Positions 9,571-24,383 of a stretch of DNA of 64,000 nucleotides are shown piece by piece. The stretch is taken from contig CAUJLY010000001.1 in the NCBI GenBank assembly GCA_963281155.1, positions 6,386,001-6,450,000 on the forward strand, given 5' to 3'. Below the pieces are notes generated by a model, which searched no databases, was not told the origin of the DNA, and saw nothing but the letters and a program-made list of their open reading frames with translations. Position 1 is the first letter of the stretch; the number at the start of each line of letters is the position of its first letter. The stretch comes from Rhabditophanes sp. KR3021. Its lineage: Eukaryota; Nematoda; Chromadorea; Rhabditida; Alloionematidae. Both the position numbers and the translations under genes were made by a program.

Positions 9571-12500
9571 TACCTTCATAATAAGCTTTCTATGAATAAT
9601 TTATTTTCGAAGAAATGCATGGCAAAAAAATTTGTCCGGAAAATAGCTACGGTGTGTTTGAGCAAACGTTATACATAAACCACAGATGTCTTAATACATG
9701 TAGCACATTTTCAACAATGCCAGGCTTATAGCTGTCAAATTACGTAACCCCTCCTTTAATGGATATGTATCTTAGATAAACCACGCCCCTGCTTCTTTAA
9801 GTAATAGATCTTTAAGACAAAATATGAAATTAAATGGAAAAGTCTTTTTTAATTGGCAAATTTGTTTAGTTAATTTGTAAAGGCTGTAATTTAAAAACAA
9901 AATACTACAGATCACACACGCACCACTTCTAAATAAGTATGGTGAGGATTTCATAAAAATGATCGGAAAAATAAATAAATTGTTATCAACAAAAATACAT
10001 GCACAAAGCATACCATTCAACATTCAACAAACATGTATAATCTCTTATGCCGTCAAAATTATAGACATGGCAACTGAAAAGTAATTGTTTAGGCTTAGTA
10101 CATTATTCCTAAAAAGGAGAAGAAATGATATGGAACAATTCAAAAGAAGTCTTAATCTTTTTGTTGTGTTGAACTAAATATATAATCTTGGAAAATGGAA
10201 ATGATATATATTATGGAGTTACGGCAATAAAGACTCTAAAATTATTTTTGGCCTTGCTCGCATAAAGCAAAAAAATAAGGATATAATAATAGAAAATGAT
10301 ATTGAATTGGTGGCATTACCTTTTTTAAACAACAACCATCCTATTAAAAGCCATTTAAAAAAGACATTTGTCTGTCTGGTTAAGTGGAGATGTTAGTGGC
10401 ACGAGCAAGGTTTGGTTGAAGGTAACGTTTAAAGTAATACCAAGGACCTGGTTTTATTTGGTGGCTAATCATTTGAATTCCAAAAAAAGAATTTATATTT
10501 GGCAAAAGTATTGAATGAGCCCACAAAACTCACTTAGCTCCATTAAAAATGAAAAATATCAAAAGTACACGCATCCAAGTCTACTTGATATCTACACGCA
10601 TGCGTGTACAAACTCAATTCACTACCATGACCATCTTCAAATTTTTCATAACAACCAAGTAATAGCAAATGAGGAGAATAAAAAATAGAATAAAATAAAA
10701 TTCGTACCATATAATAAATGAATGAGCCTTTTGGAATAAAGCGAGACTTTTTAGATAGGTGGGATGATTTTTGGGATTGGAAAAGGAGACACACGCAACG
10801 AGATGGTATATTTAATATTTTTGATGAATGATGAAATTTTTGTTTGTGTAATTAAGACGTCACGAAGCGTGTGGTAGTGAGGCTATTTTGGAGGATAAGG
10901 GTAGTTATATGTATTGGGAATATTTCAACAGGTGTGAACATGCCCCGAATCCATGAGTCCGTAAACAATCAAAAGTTAGGTACGTGTTTTGGTAGATAAT
11001 AAATTGGAGATGAATTACCCACGAAACTTCGCAAAGACTCCTCACTTTTTGACCTCGAATTTGAAAGTTTGTAAGCACGCACGTTTCCAAACTTGTTATA
11101 ACAATATATTGTCCTGTCCCTCGAGTCTCTCTTTCCATCAACAAAACAAGACTCAAAAAAGGTTTTAAAGACTAATTATTTTGGTACCTAAAAAGATCCT
11201 TCAATTCAAAATTGAACACAACCACCTACGGGATCAGACAAAAGGCAACTTGTTTCGAAAGATCAAAACAACGCTAGCAGCGAAGGTAAAAAGAGAATAT
11301 ACATTCCATAAAAAATGATGAATTCTTCAAAACACACACACCTCCAATCTAAAGTGTTCTACAATATTAGTGTAATAAAAAGTGTATCTACAGAAATTTA
11401 TTTTTTGTTTATTTTTGTGATGTTGTTCGGGACCTTTTGTTAGTTTTCTGTATGCTCAAGGTTCGTTGACTTGTCAAGTGAGAAAGGTATATTTATATTA
11501 TAGATGTATAACTAGACTACTCTATTTAATCAAAAAATGGAAAGATATGTGTCTTTATATTAAAATTTAATTTTAAATGAATGATCGCCACCAGCAAGGT
11601 GCTTTTTATTTGTTTATTCAAATAATATGTGATGATCAGATGTCTTGACCAATCAAAAAAAGGTTAACGCGTGCAGGAGACAATCTCTAAACAATTTGTT
11701 CTTTTTTAGATAGTTGAAAGCATAAATAAATACACTTTACGAGAGTGATCTGGTGCACTTTAGGTTTAAACGATAGTATAAATATTAACCAAAGCAAAAA
11801 TGACAGTGTCCCGAAAAAACGCTTAAAAAGAAGATCGAGACTTTTAACAAAAATGAACTTATTATTATATAATCGTCCATTTTATATCTCTTTTAAGAAC
11901 CTAGCATACACACATTTTTCACAATAATTTAGACTCTTCTAGCCAACGTGGTAGGTAATAAACAAAAAATGACATCTTACTCTGAGAAAATAATATTATA
12001 AACTGAACTAATTAAAATAATAAATTATACTATCTCATTTTCGATTCATATTTTCTCCATAAACAAAAAACATTTGTCTTTAACTGGTAGTAGATTGTTT
12101 ACTATTAAAATCAAATGCACTGGCAAAAACTTATTTAAATGTACTGCAAAGATTTATTTTAAATATACGAGACAAGCCTGTCTGAAACAAATTCTCGCAA
12201 ACATAAGTTTAAAAAATGGCTAGGCCGTAATCTATTAAATTATTTTTTTAAGATTGCGCAAAGTGGGTCTTATCAAAAATAAGGTTGCTTATTTATGAGA
12301 GAGATAAATGTAATTTATTATGCTTTACTCGAAATTCAAGATGGGTGGTCGGGATTTGTGGTTTAGGACTAGATTTGAGAAAAAGAATATTTTAGGGATT
12401 CACGTCTACAGAATAAGTTAAGTATAAAGTTTGGTTCCGCGTGAGGCAGACTTTTTTTAAGGTCCTGTTTTGGGTAAAGGAAAAATTGATTTGGTAAACC

Positions 12501-15500
12501 ATTCAACTCTAAAATTCAAAGGAAAACAATAAATTAATCTTTTTCGTCTATTTTGTAACGCTAAAAAAGGTACATAAAATGATTATTATTTTTTAGAATC
12601 GTTTTTGTCCCTACACCTTTACCAAAATAATCACTACAATTGTCCACAAACAAATATATTATATCTAAATACATGTGTGTATAAATATCCATTTCAATTG
12701 TTTATGAAAAGCCGTGAGCTTTAACACTTTTAAATGTTATAATGTATATAAACTACTACAACGCAAATACCCTTTCACTTCTTCTAACATAATTGGTCTA
12801 GAATGATGTCGTTGCTGCCTGACAAAGATACCAATTATAAATATACTTTTCACGTTTGTGTGTTCCTCAAAGTCTTGACACCAATTCAATACCTAAGAGC
12901 TCATTTCTTAAGGTCACTGGTAAAAAAGATAATGTAGCATATGCTTTCTTTGCCACATAAACAAAGTTACTTCTTTTTTAGCTACGACTTCCATCAAAGT
13001 GTCTTGTCCCGTGGACAATACTACGTTAATATTTAGTTTTGAAAAAAATTAAAAATTCACAGAACCACAAAGCCAAGATATTATTATTGTTCAGGATAAG
13101 TAGTACTGCACAATGGTGGTATATTCATAATAAATTACTGCTTAAAAGCTACGTGGCAAATAACAAACAAAAGTATGATAGATTTTTAAGTAAAAGAAGA
13201 GTCAAATGAATTGTTACATTCAATAAAGATGCAATTATTATCATATAAAAGATCAAAGTTGAAAAAGACTGTGAAAAATCATAAAACTTACGCAAAACTT
13301 TTCTTTGAGGTCAAAAAATAATATTTTAAATTGTTACAATGGTGTATAATTGGCTTCGTGAATGAATGACCGAATGGAACGTGAAACTTAACAAACATAA
13401 TAATTTGTCTCCTTTATAAAGACACATTTTTGTGCACAAAAGTGATAATAAAGAACAATAGACGCAAAAAAGTTATTTAGTAGGGAAAGATGTTGAAAAT
13501 ATGAAAATAATAAATATAATTTATTTAGTTAGAGGATGTTGCCTAAATCGAACCACCACGCAACAATCACGTCGCTTATAAAAAAGAGCCGTAACCTCAT
13601 CTTTTGGAACGTGTACTTTCGTCAAATCCTAGTAGAGGTTATCACTCATCTTTTTCTGTTCTTCCAACTCAATGGCCTTTAGGGATCGAGGTCAGCGTGT
13701 GGCAAGTCATTTATTTTGGCTAACATGCATATCGAAGAGATTTGGGAGTATTTAAAAATATTTTATAATATACAACAACTACTAAATATTTCCTTAAAAA
13801 CCAAGTTCGGCTATTGTCAACTTTTTAGGGGATAATGTTTGAACTGCAACGCGCGTTCACTTAATATATCATATTTAAGAGGAGATCCAACCCATAAAAA
13901 TCACATCATTTGAAACAGATGCCTTTTCAAAGCCAATTTTATATCTTTTGAAATAAATAAAATATCAAGCAAAAACCTACTTTTACCAGACCTATTAATA
14001 CCTCAAAACAAATGGGCCACATTACAATGAGTGTAGGGCCAGTTGATAGATGATTTGTTACACAATACACGCACTTACAAAACCTTTTTTAAAACAAGGC
14101 GTCTTACATTACCGTTTAAGCTACAAATCTGGCTAAAAAGGTTAAACGTTAAAAAAGATAATCATGCCCATTAAGTGGAAAGTTTCACCACCTCTAAATG
14201 TGTTTCTTTATTAGTTGCAATTAGAAAAGCTTGAAGGTTCAAGCCTATTTTAAAAGACCGAAGTGATTATTACTTGGGAAAGTGTTAAAAATTGTTATTT
14301 GTTATCCAAAAAGCAAATAGATATTTAAAAAATAGCCTCTAGCGTACGCAATGACCATCAACAATTATTTTAACATAGGTTACAACAATCTTTTTTTGTC
14401 TCGTCTAAATATATACTCTTATCGAAAAGAACGAAAATGATAGGTTCACGTCTTAGATCGAGACTCTTACTCAGACCCTAAAAAGTGTGTATGAGTAATA
14501 AAGGGTAAGATTACTAAAGAAGATCTTTTGTGAATAGACCTAAAATTAATTGTATATATTTATTGAAATATACAAAAAAAGGGAAAGCTAAGTCAAGAAA
14601 GAAAGGTATATGCTGGGCAACAACAGGTGTACATAATAAAAATAGATAAAAACGTGATGGGTCTATATTTAAAACAATTAAAGGGTCTTGTATGCACATC
14701 AATTTTTGAGAGTACGTTGAAGCTTACAAATAAATGACCATTACAACAAACAATAAAAAATTAAATTTAGTATTGCGAAATGAATGCAGATAAATACACC
14801 TTGAGTAAACAGAAAACGAATGATGGCACGTCCATTTGAACGATCAACAACTAAATTGCAAACTAAAATATCAAAAATTATGCAAAGAAGGTGCCACTAA
14901 AACTTCCCCTCACCAAAGCTTAAAGGGTCCGACCTATTAAAAGGTTAACCAAAGGCATACACGTAGCTTGTCGCCTCTTTATCTCCTCTGTCCACAACAA
15001 CCCCCTCCCATCATTATGTAAATAGTATCTAAAACTGAGCATAAAAAATAGACAATAGAAATGGACATTGCACAAAATGAATATTATATTTATAAATAAT
15101 TTTCTATTGTTATGTCAACTATTATGTGATGGTGGGCATGGCCAGCTGTTTTCTTGTAAGGCACTGCCAATTTTTAAATTTATGTTTTTTGATATTTATT
15201 ATTTGCTCTAAAACAATTATGTTAGACTCATTTCAGAGTTATTTTAGCATCATCAAAGAGCCATTTTTTGGAAGAATAATTATGAATGGTGAAATGTAGA
15301 CGAGTAAAAAGATTTTTTGTTGTTTACAATTAATGTTCATTTTATGAAAAGATTAAATGATATGTAATGAATATTTTTAAGTAACATTATCGAAAGCCCT
15401 CGAAACTCTATCATTAATTCGAATGGAAATATAATAATTTAGGGGAAGAGAACCATTAAATGTGTGGCTATACAGCAATAAATATTTGAGGAAGAAGGTA

Positions 15501-18500
15501 GTTTTTTGAAGTAGTGACCAGATGGACGTAATAAATTTTTATTTACTAGTAACGTTACGTCAAAAGAATGCGAATGAATATGTATTGCATTAGTTATTAA
15601 TTATCAGATAGTAGCAAGATAAAAAGAGGCGAGATATAATATATTTTTTTAGCAAAATCAACAAACAATAAGCACGAATGGACTGAAATCGACAAAAAAA
15701 GAAATCGAAGAATTTATGTATATACTTTTGATTAAACTAAATCATCTAGTTCAAGAATTGCCTAGTAGTAGCAGTGTTGTGAAAACTAAAAATACCATTA
15801 TTATAATAAAATAATATATTTATAACAACAATTGAAAGGTTCTTTTTGTTGTCTCGAGAGAACCAAACTTTTTGTCAAAAGAAAGAGACCTCAGGTTTGT
15901 TTGAATTAAATCAAAAAAGTTCATTCAAGGTGCGTGTGTTAATAAGTATGTATAGACACTTTTAGAACCTTAAAAATAGACTCAAAGTATTGTGGTGAAT
16001 CTCAAAAAATAAGATGATGACTAGAAATGTGGACAACAACAACAAAATGGAATTTTTTAGTAACCAAAAATCTTGCTAGTCTCTCCAGCTGACTCGTTCA
16101 AGTCAATGCGATATTTGATCAGCTTGAAGGACAATCCTTCTTATTAAAAATTCGCCTAGTATGATTCATTTTTTTGTTTTTGTCAATATATTCAAAATGA
16201 AAAAGGGTCTAGTTGACACAAGATGAATACCAAGATTTCTTACTACTTGATTTGCAAAATAATGAGCTTGGACATATAAAAAAGAATGTTTTGCATGTTA
16301 CGGTATAAGTTCTTTCTTCAAAAGATTATGTTTATGGGAGACTGCCTAAACTATTAACAATTCAAACAAACCATTATGCTAATATTAATGTAATCAAGTA
16401 AAAAATAAAATGTTATGGACAAGTGAACGTGTAAATATAAATTTTCCCTTTGATCATATCCCCAGCAATCGCAAAAGTACAGACACATGTACTTTCCATT
16501 TTATTGCGTCATTACATTAACAAATATAATAATAATATGTACAAATATACACACTCATCGTAGTATCAATGAAGTTTAAAGCTTGAAACTTCTTAACAAT
16601 GCATGTAAAAGTAAATGTAATATTCATAGCTCGAGGGAAAAAATGGAGATATAACTGATTAGGGTTTGGCTGTTTGAAGTCTTCTTTTGTTGAGTCATCA
16701 AACGTTGCGTCCCGCTAAAAAATAATGTCCAAGTTCGGCGTGTTTTAGACAAGAGAACCTCAAGGGCACAAGTTTAGGGGACAAATGTGAGTATTAAAAA
16801 TGGAGTCTATATGCACAATGACCGAAGCTTTCAGACATCTCCAAAATCCTTCCTGCAAAAGTCTTTCTTCACCATTGAATTAGAAATAGAAAAACAAATT
16901 GTCCGGCCAATTTATTGTTAAAGTTTAATTTTTAAACTTTCCACTAAATAGTTGCGCCTCATCATCTTTAAATATGTATGTGGATATGCATCTTCTCCTT
17001 AACAACATCAAAAAAATTGAGAAAGTAATGGGCAAAGTCTAAAATAAGATAAGGGTAACAAAAGGACAAAACATCATCATCAGTTGCGTGATAGTAAGCC
17101 TGCAAAACTAAAATATTTATTGTGTTCAATTTTTGATGAGTAAAAAAGTTAGGCTCAGATAGTTAACTTTTGACGTGGATGTTGGACATCTAGTAGTAAC
17201 AAACTTTTTAATGATAAATGAGAAGTAGGTTTTTGGTGGTTGTGTTTAGAAATTGTCACAAATATCCGCTACAAATTAAGTTAAGTCCAACTTTTAGGGA
17301 TTCATTTAATATGAGGACAACCAAAATAGATTGACTTCATTTTTTGGAACATAAAAAGTGACAATGCTATTTATTAGAACTTGGCCTTTTAAAGTATAGA
17401 AACATAAATGATCTAAATATTCTACAAAAAATTGCTTCAAATGTAATGAAACAACGTCAAATGATTCGCCCATTAACTATCCACAAAAGCCTTACATTTT
17501 ACATTAATAATAAATACAAATAAAATGGTCCCTACATACACTCAGCAATTCCTTTACTGTGCCACCATACTAATTAACAATAGAAAACCACACACACAAA
17601 TAGTAAAGACTTGTGCACTTAAAACAAAACAATGATACAAAAATTATTCCCTTTGTGGTAGAAAGACAAAAGTTTCCGAAGAAGGTGCAGAAACACGCAA
17701 TGAATTGTCCTGTGGTCTACATCCTTAATTCGGTGATATTGTTACCATTATACATATTTAAGCAAGGTGTAGACTCAAAAAGAGCCTTCAAACGACTGTA
17801 TTAACTGTGTGGCATGCGAGAATTAAGCTAAAAAATCAAATTTAACTTGAAAAGTTTAATGAATAAGTTTAGATATTATTTTAATAGTTTGAATGTTCTG
17901 AGAAATGGTGCGTGTGGGGTAGGTCCTCGCGTGAAGCCATGCATATTTGAGAAAGTTTGGGAAGTAAAAAATATGGAGGCTAAAAGTCGTAGTCTTAAGA
18001 AGTAACTGTGATAATAACAAAATCAAGAAAGATAGTCATATGGTTTGAAAGTTTACTTTCAGTACTGATTATAAAGTAATGATGTTACGTCTCTTGCTCT
18101 GACCAAAATAAACTTGATTATTTACAAAAACAGTTTAAGGCTAGAGGGATGTCGTAACCAAACAAAAAATAATATTCACTCACTCTATTTACTCTTGAAC
18201 ACAAAATTCAATAGCCATTACCTTTGCTCATATCTATTCCAAACAAAACCTTAAACTAATATCTCATCAAGGTGATTTTTGTAGAAATGAAGCATTCTTT
18301 TGACTTTTATTTTTTAGTCTACAGATGTTTTGGGTTGAAGTGAACTAGAACACCACATCATTTCTTCATTATTTAAAAGAAGATTCTTACTTGTGAACGC
18401 AACAAATAAGGTTTAGCGATAGCGGGATTGCTTCGTTAAAATCAGATGTTTTGTAAGTATGGAAAGATAAAAATAATTTAAATAAATAATATACAGAGAC

Positions 18501-21500
18501 CTCTTCCAAAAGCACATAAACACAAATTTAAACGAGAAAGAGAGATTTCAGTTACGCAACTTAAATTCCAGTTTCCAGATCAGACTTACTTTTGATTAAT
18601 CGCACAATGCTGATTCAAAAAAATTCAGCTAAATATCCATTTTCGTGACGAGTAGCCTTCACTTTTTTTACTTTTTTTGGTTCTCTTTTTGAAATCAAAC
18701 CAACCCAGCCTGTGAAAGTTTTTCTATTTGTTTTACTCAAAAAAGAAGACACTTCTTTACGCATCTATGATTAAGCATAACCAACAAAGTGATGATAATA
18801 TATATAAATTACGAGAGTTATGTCCAAAACCGTCCCTAGCAGTAAAAAAGTATTTGCTAAACAAAGAGAATCAAGTTAACAAAACAAAATATATGTCTGC
18901 TAAAACTTTTATACATTATTTTAAATACAACAAAAATTAATTTGCAGTTAATAAATAAACAACTCTCAGAAGTAACCAAAAATAACTAGACACATCATAT
19001 TTTCACATAACCACCATGTATATATCCAATTAATTTTAATTAGTCTGGGGAATATTCCAAGAAAAGCAAAATTAATTGTAGTATCATAATAAGAATTAAG
19101 ATCCTCTTTCTTAAAAATAGCTGTATTTTGAATTATATCTCCAAAGATGGTAGTTTCACGGCCAAGAAAGCTTTATAATATTTTCTAAATTAATATCTTT
19201 TTAGATAGTATAAATAAGGTGGGTTGGCAAGAATTAAATATCTTAGTATTTTACTATCTAACCACAATATTATCCCTCAGTACAGAAGGCTTGAAATCTT
19301 CTTTGAATGAAGGATAAATTAGAAAAATAATTTTAAATTTATTAAATGTCGTTATCCTCGGGACATCTTTTATCCAAAACGACACTTTCCAGGTATAGCT
19401 AAATATTAATTTTTTTATTAAGATAAGTTCTATTTATAGCTTCAAACTCTTTCTAACATTTAATTTTTTAGTTGATGACAAGAGAATTAGTCGCAATACT
19501 AAATGTGTCCATATTGGTCATTAACGACTTTGAGTTAAAATTCCGAAGATTATACTTTAAAAAAACATAACAATGTTAATGTCGAATCGAAGCTCAGATA
19601 ACATTTATCTGTGAGTATTACATTTTTTACCATAATAAGATGAATGTACGTGCTTCGATGCAATTTTTAGTCTATACACAGATAGTCTACTTAAGCTCGG
19701 GAATACATCATTCCATTAATCTTTTCGTAGATACAACTTAATGTTGATTAAAAAGTAGCGAAAAATTTGTAATGACTTAGACTGTGAAATGAACAAGTCT
19801 TGTCAAAGATGATACATTTTAGTAAAAAATAGGATTCTGTCCTTAAATTGATCAGTCTTTGACCAAATATGCATATTTTCAGAAAGTTATAAAAGGTAAG
19901 ACTGCATGATTCAATTTTTTTGTTTGCTTTCGGTATGAATCAAGTTAAATCTGTTCTTAAAGAATGATACAAAAAGGTATTAGAATGTGTGATGCGCAAA
20001 TCTTAAGAAGTTTATCTTGTTGCATAGTCAAAAGCTGAAACGATGATGAAATAACAATATTTACAAATATGTGCATTTACTTTTATTGCTCAAAACAAAT
20101 TAAAAAGAATGTTATTTTGGATAGTATTTTTAATTGAATCACCTCCAATTGTGGTCCATTCATTTTTCAACACTTTTTTATATTCTTCAAAAGATTTGTT
20201 AGCAAATAGAAGCGTACTCTTTTGACTGTTGCGTCTGTGGAAAAGAGAACAATTTGTATAAAAATTGTGTCGTGAAGCTAATCATATTGACAAAACAACC
20301 CGAAAAAGAGAAAAGTTCGAGGCATTAGAATATTTGTTTTTGGTTAAGTGATTAAAAAACATATGTGATCATCTTCACCAAACTGATCTATTATGTCATT
20401 GTCAAAGAAAATCTTTTACGGGGTTCTGATCAACAAAAGGTACATGTGTTGCTTATTCCATTTCATCTGAAATTAACTCGAAGATAAAGATTTATTGACA
20501 CAAACCAACTGACCATTGCAATACCTATCAGCTGCTGCTCAAACAAACGACAGTGTAGTCAAAAAAAGCAAGCTTTAAATACATATTTTTTCTGTTTTTA
20601 GTCCAAAATAAACAATTGAAAGAAAGTGACGGTCAAGTGAAGGAATTAAAATACCAACTGAGATATATTTTCAAATGGAGGGCTCTAAAAAATAATAATT
20701 ACAAATACTTTTTAATTGCTTCAAAATAGATTGCTAAAGTGTAATAATGGAAAAATGAAGGTGTATGTAAATAGTAATTTAGTCTCAAACTTAGGAATCC
20801 TTTTTTAGAAAAGAATCATCCAAGATAAGTGCAGGAATTACAATAGTTCGAAAGTGCAATAATAAAAAGATGTATCTTTGTCGAAACAAGGGTTCATGTT
20901 AGAAGAAATTTCGAACAAAGACTATTTGCACCGATAAAATATCCTAACTAAATGAGAGTGGACACGAAACAGTTGAAATGCCGCATTGCCCTCAATACAC
21001 CCACCTAATATCACGTCAAGTTAAAATATTATTTCGTCATCTTCTAGCATTCTTTTTGCGATCAAAGTAGCAATGGTCAGTTGTGAGGTAATAAAGAGTA
21101 GTGGATCATAGTTACAATCACTCAAAAAAGTGTTAATATGTGTGTATGTTAAAGTACGAGGCAAATGCTGTAGTATAGATTTATTAGCCTCATTCCCTAT
21201 AATAAATCTTTTCCGTTTTTTGTGTTCAATCAAAAGAAACGTGGACTTGGATATTGCTTAAACAAATGAAGGCGGCATTGATGGTGGCTGTTCAAAATCA
21301 ACTACTATTCCTATTAATTCAAAGGAAGTCGGAGAGGGATCTTCGCTTTGCGTCGCATCCAAAAAACACACGAAACATTGCAAAACATATTACATCATTT
21401 TACATCTAATCAAGTTAATCTTTGTGCAACAAACTCTCTATCAAAGTTTGCCAGAAATCCAAGCAAAATTAATTAAAAAAAGATAAATGTACATGGCAAA

Positions 21501-23807
21501 ATAAAAGCTAATCCTGGGATGGTATGTCTATCTAAGGCCATGGTATAATCTCCCTATAATTATGCTAAAGATTATCATTTCTTACCACAAAGTTTATGGC
21601 AAGGAGTTATGTTTTCAAGTTAAAAAACAATACCAGAACACTCAGCAGCCTCAGCAAAAAAGTTATTTTAATTGAGGGTTGATGAAATCTGTACTGTGAT
21701 AATATAAAATATATTAAATTTGATGACATCAATTACAGGACAAGAAAGTGCCATCAACGTATGGTTGATGATGGGTGCCCGAGACGAGTTGTGTGTACAC
21801 GTGTCTGTACCCAAATTGCTATTTTTAATAGACATGACTCACACCCAAACAATATGCTTTTTTATTTGTCCACTACGAAATATGTATAAAGATGTTTAGT
21901 TTAATTTGTTTGGAAGAGATAAAACATTTTTGTAAAGAAAAATGAATCATGGATAGGTCCAATGGTGCGTAGTTTCAACATTCCACTAAATTGAATAAGA
22001 ACCCATCAAATTTATTTATTTCTATTTTTGTACAATTTCTTTACGTCAAATTAATATTTTGGAGAAACTTTATACATTTTAAAAAAGTAGTAGTAATGCA
22101 AAAAAAGAAATTTAGAATGTGATGACATTGACAGATTGTTTCTGAGAAAAAGTAGGAACCATTTATTTTTAAGAGCTTGACATGGTTCACGTCAAAGTGG
22201 TTCACCAGCAGAAGATTGAAATATAGTTATGAGGAGAATGTTTTATAGTTTGGATGAAGAAAGATGGGTTGTATTTATTTGTGGTAATTTTTAAATCTTA
22301 CTCTTTTCGGAAGCGTAAAAATAGGGTCATTATGCGTGTTTGACCACCATGAAGGTTCTATTGTTTAGGATGAAAGTATTCATGTAACTTTTATAATACG
22401 ATATTGTCCCCAGTGAAATGAAATAATTGAAAAACGTGGCAAAGTTTAAAATAGAATATAATAAATACACACGTTTAGCATGTAGTTCAGAACCAAAAAT
22501 AAAAGTAAAAAGAAGCCATCAAATAAAAAATTTAAACATCATTTTAGGCATGACTTTCATTTTCCGTTTAGATGGTTTAACGTTATTACCAAGGACCCTA
22601 ATTCTTTTTATTATCACGTTTACGAGAGAGTAAAGAAAGAGGCACCATAGAGATAGACCCATAATTTAGCTGGTATGAACAATTAATTTGATAAAAAAGG
22701 ATAATTGATGCAAGTAATATATTTTTCCATATATCCAAATGTTGATTTTGTGATCTTTGCTACATATCCTATTTTTTTCAATTTTGAAAATGGCTAAAGC
22801 TTTGCCAGGGTTAATCATATCTGTTAGTGTCCTGAATATATATACATTATGGGTGCCAGAACTTTAATTTTTTGCGATTAAGAGGATTTGTCTGCAAAAC
22901 AAAGTTGTTTTCTTTCGAATTGAAGATATACAAAACGGCATAATCTTATTTGAAAGAGATGTTTATAAATTTAATAAATTAATTGAAAATACTTAAAAAG
23001 CTGCTCTTAAATATGTATAAAAATAATAATTTCTTAGACAAGCGTAGAACACGATTTTTTTGCATAAAGAACGATTAAATATAATTGAAACCTTAAGATT
23101 AACAGGCTGGGAGTTAAAATTAAATAATTCTGAAAATATTTGCTTATTTCTTTTATTCATATACCTTATGTTGGATTAAATAATAGTATTACTTATTATT
23201 ACATCAAAAAAAGTTTATTTGTTAAAGTTTGAACATAAATAATTGTTTCGTGTGTGCCACAGCACACCACCTATTTTTTTATTCCGAGAATTTTCAATTG
23301 ATAAAATGCTAAATACCGTTTGATCCTATTTTTTATCTGATTATTGTATCTCTTTTTAGCTTTTCCATTACGACTATCCTAATAAAGATAAGATGTTTTT
23401 ATTAAATTGCAATATTGCATTCAGAGCTACCATATTTAATATCATATGGTTTGGATAATTGATATGAACCAGCAATTTTAATAGTGACTTATAAGAAAAC
23501 AATTTGGTTCTACATTTGTTTAAGCATGAACGTTTCAATTATAAATAGTAAAAAGATCATAAGTTGTTATCAACTAAATTTTAGTTTTTTTGTCATACTA
23601 TAATTCAAAGAGATTATCATAAGGGTAATTAAGATACGCTCACGCTTAATTTTGTGATTCACTACATGAATGATGCAGTTATAATTTTAATTTATCATGG
23701 GGTACAAAGATGTCCCTAATTTTACTGATAATTCCTTTATTTAAAGAGCAGCAAATACTCATAAGTATTATCAACAAGTAATATACAACTGTTATTCTCT
23801 TATTAAA
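9571..23807. other. About 14 kb without a convincing gene
   Basis: No frame above 85 codons has protein-like composition, and I could find no chain of exons, tRNA, rRNA, spliced-leader gene or tandem array. The sequence is unique-looking AT-rich DNA peppered with short mixed-composition words, unlike the simple A/T runs at 53.5-56.5 kb. Since it lies upstream of two minus-strand nuclear genes and upstream of the plus-strand gene at 23.8 kb, it may be regulatory DNA or a very long intron with tiny 5' exons. Short frames at 9772-10023, 10543-10794, 10905-11156, 18728-18940, 21021-21233 and 22427-22633 were judged chance. Confidence 0.5.
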
Positions 23808-24026
23808 ATGACTAACGCAAACTTGAAAAGTCCCGTAACAGCCACCCAAAATGGAGATGCAGTTCGAGCTCAACGTACTAGTTCTACGGCGTCTTGCAAA
23901 CTTCACAGTCACAGAGCGAATGATCCAAAAAATGCTGCACTTCTAATTTTGGCTTCCGAAAGTTTTTCTAAAAAAGAAAGAAAGTCAAGAAACGAACATG
24001 TAAATGGCCGCTGTACAATCTCATAA
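23808..24026 (+). CDS. Small protein with a C-terminal CaaX-like box
   Basis: Intronless frame of 72 residues whose codons and GC content stand out from the flanking DNA, with an AATAAAG signal at ~24060. It is hydrophilic with no signal peptide: an N-terminal Thr/Ser/Ala-rich half (TNANLKSPVTATQNGDAV) and a basic C-terminal half (FSKKERKSRNEH), ending Cys-Thr-Ile-Ser, which matches the CaaX pattern for farnesylation. If modified it would be membrane-attached, helped by the basic stretch. I do not recognise the family. A weak resemblance to G-protein gamma subunits (Cys..His..Asp-Pro then SE.F..K and a CaaX end) is noted but not enough to name it. Confidence 0.5.
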   Translation: MTNANLKSPVTATQNGDAVRAQRTSSTASCKLHSHRANDPKNAALLILASESFSKKERKSRNEHVNGRCTIS

Positions 24027-24383
24027 TTAGCCATCCTTGTAAATATTTAAATTGAATTATAATAAAGTTCACAATATCTAAAATATACTCGAACTAAAAA
24101 TAGTTCAGAAGTCTTATCAAATAAACGTAGTAAATTCCCTGTCATTCCATCTCCGTTTATCTGAGATCGACTTCATATTATACTTAATCTTCGTATCAAC
24201 GTACAATTTGTGCATATTAAATTTTGGATTGTGTTGTGATTTTGAAGTAGCATGTAGTTTAAGAATTAATAGTGGCTACGTAGGAGAAAGCGTCACTATC
24301 TTGGTTACAAAAATGAAACATAAATCATGTGTATATCAAATTTATTCATTAGTAAAGATAAAAAACAATAGATATAAATGCAC
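24027..24383. other. Short spacer between convergent genes
   Basis: Holds the 3' ends of the small CaaX-type gene and of the minus-strand F-box gene. A plus-strand frame at 24208-24507 overlaps the F-box coding end in antisense and is considered a shadow. Confidence 0.4.

Noticed and set aside
23808..24026. G-protein gamma subunit
   Set aside because: The CaaX end and some spacing fit, but the N-terminal helix and the canonical DP..P..SENPF core are not present.
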